Of a DNA stretch of 64,000 bases, positions 6,094 through 15,422 are shown one piece after another. The notes under the pieces were generated by a model. The model was not told the DNA's origin. It saw only the letters and a list, made by a program, of their open reading frames with translations, and ran no database searches. Position 1 is the stretch's first letter; each line of letters starts with the position of its first letter. Source of the DNA: CAZSBB01 sp964605235 (GTDB lineage Bacteria; Planctomycetota; Phycisphaerae; Phycisphaerales; Phycisphaeraceae); NCBI GenBank assembly GCA_964605235.1, contig CAZSBB010000014.1:1-64000 (forward strand), in the 5' to 3' direction. The translations under genes were made by a program, and so were the position numbers.

Positions 6094-8934
6094 TTGAGTA
6101 AGGCCACGCGGGTATTCGAGATTGCCAAAGAGCTGGGCGTCACCAGCAAGGCGATCGTCGAGAAATGCAAGGCTGAAGGCGTCCCCGGCATCACCAACCA
6201 CATGTCGGTGGTCAAGGTGGGTCTGCAGGCGACGTTGATCGAATGGTTCACCGTCACCGAGCAGCAGGACGCGCAGACCGCCGTGGAGACGGCCGCGCCC
6301 GTTGATCTGTCCAAGGTCCGGGCGCCGCGCCGACGCGCGGCCCGCAAGAAGGACGCCCAGGAGAGCGATGCCGTGTCCGCTGTTGCCCCTGTCGAAGAGT
6401 TGGAAGTCGTCGAGCCCGAGGAGCAGGTCGCGGCCGTCGCGCCCGTCGCTGTGCCCCAGGAAGAGGAACCCGTTGCGCCGATCGCCGAGCAATCCCCCGC
6501 GCCGGCGACGCCCGAAACCACGCCGGCCCAGCCGGCCGCCGAGCCGACGTCCGAACCGGTGACGCCGCCGATCGCCGCCTTGGCGACCCCGGCCGCCGCC
6601 GCGCCGCCCGCGGAGTCGGCTTCCCCGATGGGCAAACCCAACGTGCCCGACCGCCCCAAGGTGGTGTTGCCCGTGGGTGAGCGTCTGGCCAAGCCCAAGG
6701 ATGCGGTGCTCAAGGGACCCAAAGTCATTCGCGTCGAGCAGCCTGATGTGGTGCAGGCGCCCCGTCCCCGTCGTCCCGCCGGCGCTGGTGGTGGGGGAGG
6801 TGGCGGCGGTGGTCCGCGCACGACTTCCTACGAACCGGATGTGCCGGGGATCACGCGCTCGCGTGGTCCGGCCCGCGGCCGAGGCGCTGGCGGCGCAGGC
6901 GCCGGTGGGGGTGGGGATGCCGAGGGGCCGGCCCGCGGCGGCGCCGCCGGCAACAAGCGGCGCAGCCAGAGCTCGCGCCGTTCGCGCAACAGCGATGTCA
7001 TCGCCCTGGGTCCGGGCAAAATGAGCGAGCAGGACCTGATCGAACTGGACGCCCGCCTCAAGGGCGCGCCCGGCTTCCTCAAACAACGCCGCCGCGCCAT
7101 GAAAACCAAGGGCGGCATGAACGTCAGCGCCTCCCCCGCGCAGGTCGGCGGCAAGGTTGAAATCGCCGAGCCCATCACCATCAAGGGCCTCTCCGCCGCC
7201 ACCGGCATCAAGTCCGGCGACATCATCAAGTACCTGTTCAGCAAGGGCGTCATGGCGACCATCAACTCCGCCATCGACACCGAGATGGCCATGGAAATCG
7301 CCTTGGAATACAACATCGAACTGGCGGTCAAAGAACGTCAGACCGCCGAGCAGGCCGTCCTGCGGATCTTCGAAAAGCAGGAAGAGTTCGATGTCCGCCG
7401 CCGCCCGCCGGTCGTGGCCGTGCTCGGCCACGTCGACCATGGCAAAACCAGCCTGCTGGACAAGATTCGCAAAGCCGACGTCGCCGCCCACGAAGACGGC
7501 GGCATCACCCAGCATGTCGGTGCTTACCGCGTCACCATTGAAGGCTCCGAGGGTCAGCAGAAGACGGTCGTCTTCCTCGACACCCCCGGCCACGAAGCCT
7601 TCACCTCCATGCGCGCCCGCGGCGCCAACGTCACCGACATCGTGGTGCTGGTCGTTGCCGCCGACGACGGCGTGATGCCCCAGACCATCGAGTCGATCAA
7701 CCACGCCAAGGCCGCCGGCGTCACCGTGGTCGTCGCCCTCAACAAGACCGACCTGCCCAACGCCACGCAGGAGAACGTCCACAAAATCTACGGCCAGCTC
7801 GCCGAGCATGGCCTCAATCCCACCGAGTGGGGCGGCGACACCGAAATCGTCAAAGTCTCCGCCCACACCGGCAAGGGCGTCTCCGACCTGCTGGAAATTC
7901 TTGACTACCAGGCGGAACTGCTCGACCTCAAAGCCGACTACGGCGGCCTGGCGCGCGGCACCGTCATCGAAGCCGAGATGCAGGAAGGCCGCGGCTCCGT
8001 CGCCCGGGCCCTGGTCGAGCAAGGCACCCTGCGCGTGGGCGACTTCATCGTCATGGGCCGGGCATTCGGCCGCGTGCGCGACATGACCGACCACCGCAGC
8101 CAGCCTGTCGGTGAAGCCGAGCCCTCCACCCCCGTGGAACTCTCCGGCATCGACATGCTGCCCGACGCCGGCGACAAGTTCTATGTCACCAGCTCGCTCA
8201 AGCAGGCGGAAGATGTCGCCCGCCAGTACCGCGAACAGGAACGCCAGCTCCAGCTCGCCAGCCAGACCAAAGTCACGCTGGACAACTTCGCCGAGACCAT
8301 CAAAGCCGGCGCGGTGCGCGAGCTGCGCGTGGTGCTCAAAGCCGACGTGCAGGGCTCGATCGACGTGCTCAGGAAGAGCTTGTCGGAAATCGGCAACAAC
8401 GAAGTGTCCGTCAAGGTGCTGCACGCGGCGGTCGGCGGCATCACCGAAAGCGACGTGCTGCTGGCGGACGCCTCCGACGCCATCGTGGTCGGCTTCCATG
8501 TGATCGCCCCCACGGCGGTGCGCGACATCGCCGACGAACGCAGCGTGGAAATCCGCCTGTACCGCGTGATTTACGACCTGACCGACGACATCGTCAAGGC
8601 CCTCGAAGGCATGCTCGAACCCGAACGCCGCGAGGAAAGCGTCGGCCAGCTCGAAGTGCGCCAGGTCTTCCGCATCTCCAAGGTCGGCAACATCGCCGGC
8701 TGTCTGGTGACCGAAGGCTCGGTCCAGAAGGATGCCCTGATCCGGCTGGTGCGCAACGGCGTGGTGGTCACCGACAACCGCGCGATCGAAGCCCTCCGCC
8801 GCGTCAAGGACGATGTCAGGGAAGTCCGTCTGGGCACCGAGTGCGGCGTACGCATCAAGGGCTTTGACGACATCAAGGAAGGCGACCTGATGATCTGCTA
8901 CCGCAGCCAGACCATCGCCCGCAAACTCACCTGA
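6094..8934 (+). CDS. Translation initiation factor IF-2, 946 aa
   Basis: IF-2 is the GTPase that brings initiator fMet-tRNA to the 30S subunit and promotes subunit joining. The N-terminus has the IF2-N fold (MSKATRVFEIAKELGV), followed by a long Pro/Ala/Glu linker and a Gly/Arg-rich stretch (about 225-310). The GTPase domain shows G1 GHVDHGKT (about 445-452), G3 DTPGHEAF, G4 NKTD and a G5-like SAHTGKG. C-terminal domains II-IV end the protein. The start codon is TTG at 6094, supported by AAAGGAG at 6081-6087; there is no in-frame ATG as well placed. The 123-nt gap after nusA holds no ylxR or ylxQ gene, which many genomes have here. Confidence 0.96.
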   Translation: MSKATRVFEIAKELGVTSKAIVEKCKAEGVPGITNHMSVVKVGLQATLIEWFTVTEQQDAQTAVETAAPVDLSKVRAPRRRAARKKDAQESDAVSAVAPVEELEVVEPEEQVAAVAPVAVPQEEEPVAPIAEQSPAPATPETTPAQPAAEPTSEPVTPPIAALATPAAAAPPAESASPMGKPNVPDRPKVVLPVGERLAKPKDAVLKGPKVIRVEQPDVVQAPRPRRPAGAGGGGGGGGGPRTTSYEPDVPGITRSRGPARGRGAGGAGAGGGGDAEGPARGGAAGNKRRSQSSRRSRNSDVIALGPGKMSEQDLIELDARLKGAPGFLKQRRRAMKTKGGMNVSASPAQVGGKVEIAEPITIKGLSAATGIKSGDIIKYLFSKGVMATINSAIDTEMAMEIALEYNIELAVKERQTAEQAVLRIFEKQEEFDVRRRPPVVAVLGHVDHGKTSLLDKIRKADVAAHEDGGITQHVGAYRVTIEGSEGQQKTVVFLDTPGHEAFTSMRARGANVTDIVVLVVAADDGVMPQTIESINHAKAAGVTVVVALNKTDLPNATQENVHKIYGQLAEHGLNPTEWGGDTEIVKVSAHTGKGVSDLLEILDYQAELLDLKADYGGLARGTVIEAEMQEGRGSVARALVEQGTLRVGDFIVMGRAFGRVRDMTDHRSQPVGEAEPSTPVELSGIDMLPDAGDKFYVTSSLKQAEDVARQYREQERQLQLASQTKVTLDNFAETIKAGAVRELRVVLKADVQGSIDVLRKSLSEIGNNEVSVKVLHAAVGGITESDVLLADASDAIVVGFHVIAPTAVRDIADERSVEIRLYRVIYDLTDDIVKALEGMLEPERREESVGQLEVRQVFRISKVGNIAGCLVTEGSVQKDALIRLVRNGVVVTDNRAIEALRRVKDDVREVRLGTECGVRIKGFDDIKEGDLMICYRSQTIARKLT

Positions 8935-8954
8935 TTCACCCGGCGCGGAAGCAT

Positions 8955-9272
8955 GTGATGATCGTCGGCATACTGCAGGTTGAACTGGTCATGGACGGAC
9001 AGCCCACGCTCAAGGACAAACGCCGCGTGGTCCAGTCCGTCAAAGACCGTCTGCACCGCGAGCATCAGGTGTCCGTTGCCGAAGTCGCCGCCCAGGACGA
9101 CCCCACCCGCGCCGTCCTGGGCGTCACCCTCGCCAGCAGTGATGTGACGCACTGCCAGAGCGTGCTGGACCGCATTCTGGAGAAATTGCGCCACAAACGG
9201 GATTGCTACCTGGCGGATCACGCCACGCAGATTCTCACTGGCGTCGAAGCCGCGCAAACCGAAACGGAATAA
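8955..9272 (+). CDS. DUF503 / YlxP-like protein, 105 aa
   Basis: A small protein of the DUF503 family, typically encoded between infB and rbfA. The sequence LKDKRRVVQSVKDRLHREHQVSVAEV matches the family's N-terminal half (LKxKRxxxxxxxxRLRxxFxVSVAEV). The function is unsettled; the conserved position suggests a role in translation or ribosome assembly. Two starts overlap: GTG at 8955 and ATG at 8958. It lies 20 nt after infB. Confidence 0.88.
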   Translation: MMIVGILQVELVMDGQPTLKDKRRVVQSVKDRLHREHQVSVAEVAAQDDPTRAVLGVTLASSDVTHCQSVLDRILEKLRHKRDCYLADHATQILTGVEAAQTETE

Positions 9273-9294
9273 CCACTCTCCCCACCCAGGACCC

Positions 9295-9792
9295 ATGACC
9301 GAACGCTTAGCCGGCGAGCTTGCTTGCCGCGTCTGCCCCGGTCGCCCACCCGTGAGCCATCGCGTCGAACAAGTCGAATCCAGCCTGCAGCGCGCCGTCA
9401 GCCAGATCATCCAGCGCGAGCTGCACGATCCGCGCGTGCGCGGCCTGGTCAGCATCACCCGCGTCGATGTCGCCCCCGATTTCTCCCAGGCCCAGTTCTT
9501 TGTCTCCGTGCTCCCCGCCGAGCATGGCCCGCTGTCGGTGCAGGGGCTCAATGCCGCCGCGCCGCACATCCGCAAGCAGATCCGCCGGCTGGTGAATCTG
9601 CACAAGCTGCCCCGCCTGGAATTTCGGCTGGATGAAGGTTTGAAGAAAGAGGCGGAGGTGTACGCCGCCATCGCCCAGGGATTGCAGAAGGAAGCTCGTC
9701 TGGCGCCCGAACCGGACCCGGAGGCAGCCCCGTCAGGGGACCCCGCGGCTGCTGACGCCGCGCCGGCGGATGACCAGACGATGCAGGAGTAA
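9295..9792 (+). CDS. Ribosome-binding factor A, 165 aa
   Basis: RbfA is a cold-shock-type 30S maturation factor that binds near the 5' end of 16S rRNA. The KH-like domain covers about residues 20-125: SHRVEQVESSLQRAVSQIIQ, then DPRVRGLVSITRVDVAPDFSQAQFFVSVL and a C-terminal part ending RLEFRLDEGLKKEAEVYAAI. The last 35 residues are an Ala/Pro/Asp-rich tail. The ATG at 9295 adds about 19 non-conserved residues; a GTG at 9352 starts right before the conserved domain and may be the real start. It is the fourth gene of the nusA operon. Confidence 0.92.
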   Translation: MTERLAGELACRVCPGRPPVSHRVEQVESSLQRAVSQIIQRELHDPRVRGLVSITRVDVAPDFSQAQFFVSVLPAEHGPLSVQGLNAAAPHIRKQIRRLVNLHKLPRLEFRLDEGLKKEAEVYAAIAQGLQKEARLAPEPDPEAAPSGDPAAADAAPADDQTMQE

Positions 9793-9797
9793 GCCCG

Positions 9798-10589
9798 GTG
9801 AAGAACGAAGCCCAGTACGCCAAGCCGTTCGCGGCGTTGTGGAAGAAAATCTCCGCTGCCCACAAGGGTGAGCCGCGCCCCGCCGCCGCCGATCCGGTGA
9901 CCCAGCTGGTCATCGGCTTCCTCGAGTGGAACAGCAGTTCCACCAAACGCGCCGGCGAAGCCCACGCCCGGCTCATGGCGCAGCTCGTGGACCTCAACGA
10001 CCTGCGCGTCAGCCTGCCCCATGAGCTCATCGCCCTCATCGGCGCCGACTACCCGCTGGCGGAGGAACGCGCCATTCGCCTGCATGAAGTGCTCAACGAA
10101 ATCTACATCCGCGAGCATGACATATCCCTGGCGGATGTGGCGAGCAAACCCAAGAAGCAGATTCGCCAATACCTCGACACCCTGCCCGGCATGACCAACT
10201 ACGTCGCCAGCCAGGCGATGCTGCTCTGCTTCGGCGCCCATGCCGTGCCCGTCGATGATCATCTGCTGGCGCTGCTCAAGGAGCAGCAGGCGGTCGATCC
10301 CGAAGCCACCGTCGATGAAGCTTCCGCCTTCCTCGAACGGCAGATCAAAGCCAGCGACGGCCCGGCGGCGCACGCCCTGCTGACCGCCTGGTCCGATCAG
10401 CACAAACTCCGCGAAGACGTGGTGCTGCCGTCGCCCACCACCCCCGCCGGCCGCGCCGCGGCGCAACGCTCGACCAAGAAAACCAGCAAGAAAACCAGCA
10501 AAAAGACCACCAAGAAAACCACCGCCAAAACGTCCAAGCCGACGTCCAAAAAAACCACCAAGCAAACCACCCGGAAAGGCCGGCGCTGA
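9798..10589 (+). CDS. HhH-GPD-like protein with lysine/threonine-rich histone-H1-like tail, 263 aa
   Basis: The central region (about residues 129-155, LPGMTNYVASQAMLLCFG followed by AVPVDDH) resembles the helix-hairpin-helix and catalytic-aspartate region of endonuclease III/MutY-type DNA glycosylases. The lysine that bifunctional glycosylases carry in the hairpin (GRKTA) is not seen, and no C-terminal four-cysteine cluster is present. The last 40 or so residues (from about 225) are almost entirely Lys/Thr/Ser repeats (TKKTSKKTSKKTTKKTT and onward), like bacterial histone-H1-like tails. Start is GTG, 5 nt after rbfA, so it is probably co-transcribed. It could be a DNA-repair or nucleoid protein; enzymatic activity is uncertain. 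Confidence 0.6.
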   Translation: MKNEAQYAKPFAALWKKISAAHKGEPRPAAADPVTQLVIGFLEWNSSSTKRAGEAHARLMAQLVDLNDLRVSLPHELIALIGADYPLAEERAIRLHEVLNEIYIREHDISLADVASKPKKQIRQYLDTLPGMTNYVASQAMLLCFGAHAVPVDDHLLALLKEQQAVDPEATVDEASAFLERQIKASDGPAAHALLTAWSDQHKLREDVVLPSPTTPAGRAAAQRSTKKTSKKTSKKTTKKTTAKTSKPTSKKTTKQTTRKGRR

Positions 10590-10616
10590 GCTTTCCCCGC
10601 CGCGCCAGACAATCCC

Positions 10617-11507
10617 ATGATGCAGCGCCAGAATGACAGTCTGCTTCGCATCGGCTTGCCCAAGGGCAGCCTCGAAGCCTCCACCATCGACCTCTTTGAA
10701 CGCGCCGGCTATCGCATCAGCGTCTCCGGCCGCTCCTACTTCCCCGCCATCGACGATCCCCAGATCGAGTGCGTCATGTTCCGCGCCCAGGAAATGAGCC
10801 GCTACGTGGAAGACGGCGTCATCGACATGGGCATCGCCGGCTATGACTGGGTGGTCGAAAACGGCTCGGATGTCCACGAAGTCTGCGAGCTCGAATATTC
10901 CAAGGCCACCAGCAACCCCATCCGCTGGGTGCTCGCTGTGCCCGAGGAATCCGCCATCCAGAAACCCGAAGACCTCGCCGGCGGCATCATCGCCACCGAA
11001 CTGGTCCACAGCGTCCGCCGTTATTTCCAGCAGCGCAACATCCCCATCAAGAAAATCGAATTCTCCTGGGGCGCCACCGAAGTCAAAGCCCGCCTCATCG
11101 ACGCCATCGTCGACTGCACCGAGACCGGCTCCTCGCTGCGCGCCAACAAGCTGCGCGTCATCGACACCATCCTCACCAGCACCACCCGCCTCTTCGCCAA
11201 CCACGACGCCTGGCGCGATTCCGCCAAACGCCAGAAGATCGAAGACCTGGCGCTGCTGCTTTCGGGCGCGATTGCCGCCCGGCAGAAGGTGGGCCTGAAG
11301 ATGAACGTCCCCCGCGCCGCCCTGCCGGAAATCCTCGCCGTGCTCCCCGCCGAGAAAAGCCCCACCGTCAATCCCCTGGCGGATGGCGACTGGGTGGCGA
11401 TCGAAGTCATCGTCGAGGAAAAAATCGAACGCGAACTCGTCCCCCGCCTGCACCGCGCCGGCGCCACCGGCATCTTCAGCTATCGCCTCAACAAGGTCAT
11501 CGCGTAA
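10617..11507 (+). CDS. ATP phosphoribosyltransferase HisG (long form), 296 aa
   Basis: HisG catalyses the first step of histidine synthesis: ATP + PRPP to phosphoribosyl-ATP. The N-terminal lobe begins LRIGLPKGSLEASTIDLFERAGY. The PRPP/ATP region includes DMGIAGYDWVVENG and, further on, a VDCTETGSSLRANKLRVIDTI segment matching the family signature. The roughly 75-residue C-terminal part (from KMNVPRAALPEILAVLPAEKSPTV) fits the regulatory domain found only in long-form HisG, which senses histidine. No other his genes adjoin it; it follows the HhH-GPD gene by 27 nt. Confidence 0.95.
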   Translation: MMQRQNDSLLRIGLPKGSLEASTIDLFERAGYRISVSGRSYFPAIDDPQIECVMFRAQEMSRYVEDGVIDMGIAGYDWVVENGSDVHEVCELEYSKATSNPIRWVLAVPEESAIQKPEDLAGGIIATELVHSVRRYFQQRNIPIKKIEFSWGATEVKARLIDAIVDCTETGSSLRANKLRVIDTILTSTTRLFANHDAWRDSAKRQKIEDLALLLSGAIAARQKVGLKMNVPRAALPEILAVLPAEKSPTVNPLADGDWVAIEVIVEEKIERELVPRLHRAGATGIFSYRLNKVIA

Positions 11508-11544
11508 ACGTCCCCGGCAACTGGTCCTTATCCGCCAACATCAT

Positions 11545-11573
11545 TTAGCCCCTGGCGACTCGCCGGGGGCTAA
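11545..11573. repeat. GGGGCTAA-type hairpin after hisG
   Basis: TTAGCCCC (11545-11552) pairs with GGGGCTAA (11566-11573), with an inner GGC/GCC stem. A related hairpin ending in GGGGGCTAA lies at 19335-19357. It is a REP-like unit and possibly the hisG terminator, although no T tract follows. Confidence 0.75.
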
Positions 11574-11642
11574 GTGAAATATCCTGCGCGCCAGCATCGG
11601 CCGGCCGGATGATCTTTCCCCGTCGGTTGCTACACTCGCCCG

Positions 11643-13046
11643 ATGCTCGGTTCCTGGCTGCGGAGCTTCCATCCTGCCGCCCAGCCGCTGATGACGCGGC
11701 AGAGCTATCGTTACGAACTGACCACTGCCGCCCTGTTTCCCGTGGCGGTGGGCATGATCGAAGCCACCGTGGTCGGCGTGCTGGCGCGGAAAAGCTTTGA
11801 TGTTTCCCCGCTGCTGTTTGCCGTCATCATGGCGGCGCCGATGTTCGCCAACGTCACCAGTTTCATCTGGGCCCGGCTGGCGCGCGGGCGCTCCAAGGTG
11901 CGCTGCATCGTCGGCCTGCAACTGGGCACGCTGGCGACGCTGGCGGGTTTCGCCCTGCTGCCCACCACGCCGCTGGGCGCTCAGTTGCTCACCCTGCTGG
12001 TCATCGTCGGCCGGTGTCTGCTGGCGGGCATCATCACCCTGCGCAGCACCGTCTGGCGCATGAACTATCCGCGCCACCTGCGGGGGCAACTCACCGGCCG
12101 ACTGACCATCGTGTCCAGCATCGTCATGGCGGTGGTTCCCCTGCTTGGTTATGCGCTGCTCGACCGCGACCCCATGGCGTTCCGCTATGTGTATCCGCTG
12201 AGCATGTGCCTGGCGGCGCTGGGGGCGACCAGCTTTGGACGCATACGACTGCGCGGCGAACGCCAGCTGCTGCGCTACGAGGTGCAGCCCGACGCCCAGC
12301 CGCAGCCGCATGGTTCCCCCGCAACGATTTACGAGTATGACCCGCAGCAGCCGCGCGCCACCGTGTGGACGGTCTGGCGCACCGACCACCTGTTTCGCCG
12401 CTACATGTGGCTGCAGATGCTGCTGGGCGGATCGAACATGGCCGCCAGCACGGTGATCGTTTACATCATTTCCGACCTGACTGAAGCCCGACCCAACGGC
12501 TATGTCATCAGCATCGCGCTGACCACCACCATTCCGTTGCTGCTGGCGACGGCGACCATGCCGCGCTGGGCGCGGCATCTGGATCAGGTCAACATCGCCC
12601 GCTTCCGGGTGCTGCATTGCGTGAGCTTTCTGCTCGACCAACTGCTCTGCTGGCTGGGGGCGGTGTCCGGCTGGCTGAGCGTCTTGACCGTCGGTCGGCT
12701 GGCGCAGGGCGTGGCCCGCGGCGGCGCGGCATTGGCGTGGCATCTGGGCCACAACGACTTTGCCGCCCGGCATATGGTGGCGCTGTACATGGGCATTCAC
12801 GTCACCCTCACCGGCATCCGCGGGGCGATCGCGCCCTTCCTGGGCATGCTGCTCTACGCCGGCTGGAGTGAATTCACCATCCCGCTCACGCCCTGGACCG
12901 TGCCCGCCTGGGCGGGGATGGGCGGCCACGTGTTTCTGGTCAATATGCTCGCCACCGTGATTTCCATGCTCGGCTTCCTGCACCTGGCGCGACGCATGGA
13001 AGTGTCCCGCGACACGCTGGCGGATGTCCCCGAACCTGGGTCATAA
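11643..13046 (+). CDS. Major-facilitator-like membrane transporter, 467 aa
   Basis: A polytopic membrane protein with about 10-12 hydrophobic segments in two halves (about 25-195 and 255-455) joined by a hydrophilic loop (about 205-250), which is the MFS layout. A loop rich in basic residues (WARLARGRSKVRC) follows the second or third segment, as in MFS proteins. The substrate is unknown. The start (ATG 11643) leaves a short basic N-terminus; a second ATG at residue 17 (MTRQSYRYELTTA) is the alternative. It precedes the sulfatase gene by 53 nt on the same strand and may be co-transcribed. Confidence 0.75.
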   Translation: MLGSWLRSFHPAAQPLMTRQSYRYELTTAALFPVAVGMIEATVVGVLARKSFDVSPLLFAVIMAAPMFANVTSFIWARLARGRSKVRCIVGLQLGTLATLAGFALLPTTPLGAQLLTLLVIVGRCLLAGIITLRSTVWRMNYPRHLRGQLTGRLTIVSSIVMAVVPLLGYALLDRDPMAFRYVYPLSMCLAALGATSFGRIRLRGERQLLRYEVQPDAQPQPHGSPATIYEYDPQQPRATVWTVWRTDHLFRRYMWLQMLLGGSNMAASTVIVYIISDLTEARPNGYVISIALTTTIPLLLATATMPRWARHLDQVNIARFRVLHCVSFLLDQLLCWLGAVSGWLSVLTVGRLAQGVARGGAALAWHLGHNDFAARHMVALYMGIHVTLTGIRGAIAPFLGMLLYAGWSEFTIPLTPWTVPAWAGMGGHVFLVNMLATVISMLGFLHLARRMEVSRDTLADVPEPGS

Positions 13047-13099
13047 TTGCCCGCAGCGGAAGCGGCCGACGTCCACGTTTTCCGTCCTGGAGCTGATAC

Positions 13100-14533
13100 A
13101 TGCCTGACCCCCGACCCAACATCATCCTCATCATGACCGATCAGCAACGCGGCGACGCCCTGGGCGCCGACGGCCATCCCGTGCTGCTGACCCCCAACAT
13201 GGATTCCATCGGCGGGCTGGGCACGCGCTTCTCCCGCTGCTACTCCACTTGCCCTTCGTGCATCCCCGCCCGCCGCGCGCTGCTGTCAGGCCAGCACCCG
13301 GCGACCAACGGCATGGTCGGCTTCACCGGCGATCCGCAATGGAACCCTCCGCGCACGCTGCCCGGTGAACTTTCCAAAGCCGGCTACCAGACCTTCCTCG
13401 TCGGCCGAACCATGCACCAGGCGCCGGAGTTCCGCCGCTTCGGCTATGACCATATGGTGCTGGGCAGCGGTTACGAGCAAGGCGATGACTACGACGTCTT
13501 TCTCCGCCGCGAAGCCGGCGTCAACGACGGCCTGTGCAGCCACGGCCTGAGCTTCAACGGCTGGAACGCCCGGCCGTGGCATCTCGATTCCACCTTGCAT
13601 CCGACCGAGTGGGTCACCAATCAGGCGCTGCGCTTCCTGCAAACGCGCGATCCGAACTGTCCCTTCTTCCTGACCATCAGCTACTACGCGCCGCATCCGC
13701 CGCTGTGTCCCCCCGCGTTTTACCTCGACCGCTACCTGCGCCAGGACCTGCCCACGCCCGCCTACGGCGACTGGACCAGCCCGCCGGAAAACGACGGCGT
13801 CGGACTGTCCATCGAATCCCCGCGCGTCCACCTGCGCGGCGAAGCGCTGCGCTCCGCCCAGGCCGGCTACTTCGGCCTCATCAACCACATCGACGACCAG
13901 ATCTTCCGCATCCTCGCCGCCCGCGGCAGCAACCGTTTCGATCAGGCCAACACCGTCGTCATCTTCACCTCCGACCACGGCGAAATGCTGGGCGATCACT
14001 ACTACTTCCGCAAATGCGAACCGCTCGAAGGCTCGGCGCGCATTCCCCTGCTCATCCGCGCCGGCGGCAACCTCGGCTTCAAAACCGGACAGGTTTTCAG
14101 CCAACCCACCTGTCTGGAAGACCTCATGCCCACCTGTCTCGACCTGGCGGGTTGTGCGGTGCCTGATGATCTCGACGGCCGGAGCCTCGTCCCCATCCTG
14201 CGCGGGCAGCAGACCGATTGGCGCTCGGTGCTCCACGGCGAACACTCCGCGTGTTACAGCAAAGAGCAGGCGAACCACTACCTCACCGACGGCCGATGGA
14301 AATACATCTGGCGTCCGACCGCCGGCAGCGAGTTGCTCTTTGATCTGCAAACCGATCCGCGCGAATGCCGCAACCTCGCCGTCGTCGCCGAGCATCAGGC
14401 GGACCTGCTGCTGTGGCGCGGGCGACTGATCGAACGTCTGCGCAATCGCCCCGAAGGTTTCACCGATGGCCAGCAGCTACTGGCGGGTCGTCCCTATCAC
14501 GCTTTGCTGCGGATGCATCAGGCGACCGCGTGA
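13100..14533 (+). CDS. Sulfatase (formylglycine-dependent, alkaline-phosphatase superfamily), 477 aa
   Basis: It probably hydrolyses a sulfate ester of a glycan or small molecule. The N-terminal metal site is NIILIMTDQQRGDALG (D14). The maturation motif is CIPARRALLSG (C54-R58), fitting C-x-P-[SA]-R, where the cysteine becomes formylglycine. The second metal site is TSDHGEMLGDH. No signal peptide is visible, so it appears cytosolic unless exported otherwise. Planctomycetes carry many sulfatases for sulfated algal polysaccharides. The gene's last 16 bp overlap the end of the convergent glycosyltransferase gene. Confidence 0.92.
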   Translation: MPDPRPNIILIMTDQQRGDALGADGHPVLLTPNMDSIGGLGTRFSRCYSTCPSCIPARRALLSGQHPATNGMVGFTGDPQWNPPRTLPGELSKAGYQTFLVGRTMHQAPEFRRFGYDHMVLGSGYEQGDDYDVFLRREAGVNDGLCSHGLSFNGWNARPWHLDSTLHPTEWVTNQALRFLQTRDPNCPFFLTISYYAPHPPLCPPAFYLDRYLRQDLPTPAYGDWTSPPENDGVGLSIESPRVHLRGEALRSAQAGYFGLINHIDDQIFRILAARGSNRFDQANTVVIFTSDHGEMLGDHYYFRKCEPLEGSARIPLLIRAGGNLGFKTGQVFSQPTCLEDLMPTCLDLAGCAVPDDLDGRSLVPILRGQQTDWRSVLHGEHSACYSKEQANHYLTDGRWKYIWRPTAGSELLFDLQTDPRECRNLAVVAEHQADLLLWRGRLIERLRNRPEGFTDGQQLLAGRPYHALLRMHQATA

Positions 14534-15414
14534 AGCAGGGGATCCACCAGCGCCAGCACGGTAGCGCTGGTGAGCCAGGTCATCGGCTGCGGTGCTGCCG
14601 GCGCGAGCGTGAACACCCGTGGGCCGCGCGGCCGCCACTGCTGGGGATTGCTGGGGCCGAACAGCGCCAGCGTCGGCAACCCGAGTTGCGCCGCCAGTTG
14701 CGCCGGGCCGCTGTCGTTGCCGATGAACGCCCGCGCCGTCCGCAGTTGCGCCTGTAAATCCACCAGCGTGGGGCACACCACGGCCTGGAGCTGGGCGCGC
14801 TCGGCGGCGCTCCATCGTTCCAGTTCCACTTCACCCAGCACGCAGCGCACCGGCAAACCCCGCTGCTGGAGTGCGGTCTGCAATTGCACCCAGCGCGCTG
14901 CCGGCCAGCACTTGGCGCGGCCGCCGCTGCCGGGGTGCAGCAGGATCGGGCCATCGGGCTGCCAGCGCAACTCCGGATCGCGCCAGTTCACCGCTACCCC
15001 CTGCGCAGCCAGTTGCTCCGCATGCCAGGCGCATACATGCTGGCGATAGTCACCCGGCGGGCGCGGGGCGATGCAGACGAGCTGCGCCTGCGGGGCATGC
15101 TGACGAACGTGCGCCGCCCAGGCGTCGTGCCCATTGCTGACGAAGCTGAGGATGAGCTGGGCGCGCGCCAGCAGTTGGTTCACCGAGTGATCGACCGGGC
15201 TGGGGATTCCGGGGGCGAACAGTGTGGACCAGCAGGCCGCGTTGGCGTCGTACGTCTGCACCTGCGGCAAACAGCTTTGCGCCAGTTGGCCGCGTTCGCC
15301 GGGGGCGATGAGGGTGACGGGCTCGGCGAAGCCGCGCAGCAGGGGCCAGAGCAAGACGCCGTCGCCCAGCGCGCCGTGATGGAAGACCAGAATGCGCCCG
15401 GCGGCATCGAGCAT
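14518..15414 (-). CDS. Glycosyltransferase family 9 (heptosyltransferase-like), 298 aa
   Basis: GT9 enzymes transfer heptose or a related sugar in lipopolysaccharide or glycan assembly at the inner membrane. The N-terminal segment RILVFHHGALGDGVLLWPLL matches the family start. LLHPGSGGRAKCWP (mid-protein) and FIGNDSGPAQLAAQLGLPTL with FGPSNPQQWRP (near the C-terminus) are the GT9 nucleotide-sugar-binding signatures. ATG at 15414 gives an 8-nt gap after the peptidase gene; a GTG at 15444 would add 10 residues and overlap it. It is the last gene of the permease-M42-GT9 set. Confidence 0.88.
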   Translation of the reverse strand: MLDAAGRILVFHHGALGDGVLLWPLLRGFAEPVTLIAPGERGQLAQSCLPQVQTYDANAACWSTLFAPGIPSPVDHSVNQLLARAQLILSFVSNGHDAWAAHVRQHAPQAQLVCIAPRPPGDYRQHVCAWHAEQLAAQGVAVNWRDPELRWQPDGPILLHPGSGGRAKCWPAARWVQLQTALQQRGLPVRCVLGEVELERWSAAERAQLQAVVCPTLVDLQAQLRTARAFIGNDSGPAQLAAQLGLPTLALFGPSNPQQWRPRGPRVFTLAPAAPQPMTWLTSATVLALVDPLLHAVA

Positions 15415-15422
15415 GATGAGGG

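Noticed and set aside
6052..8499. 815-residue frame on the minus strand opposite infB
   Set aside because: Low-complexity antisense translation of a well-supported infB gene.
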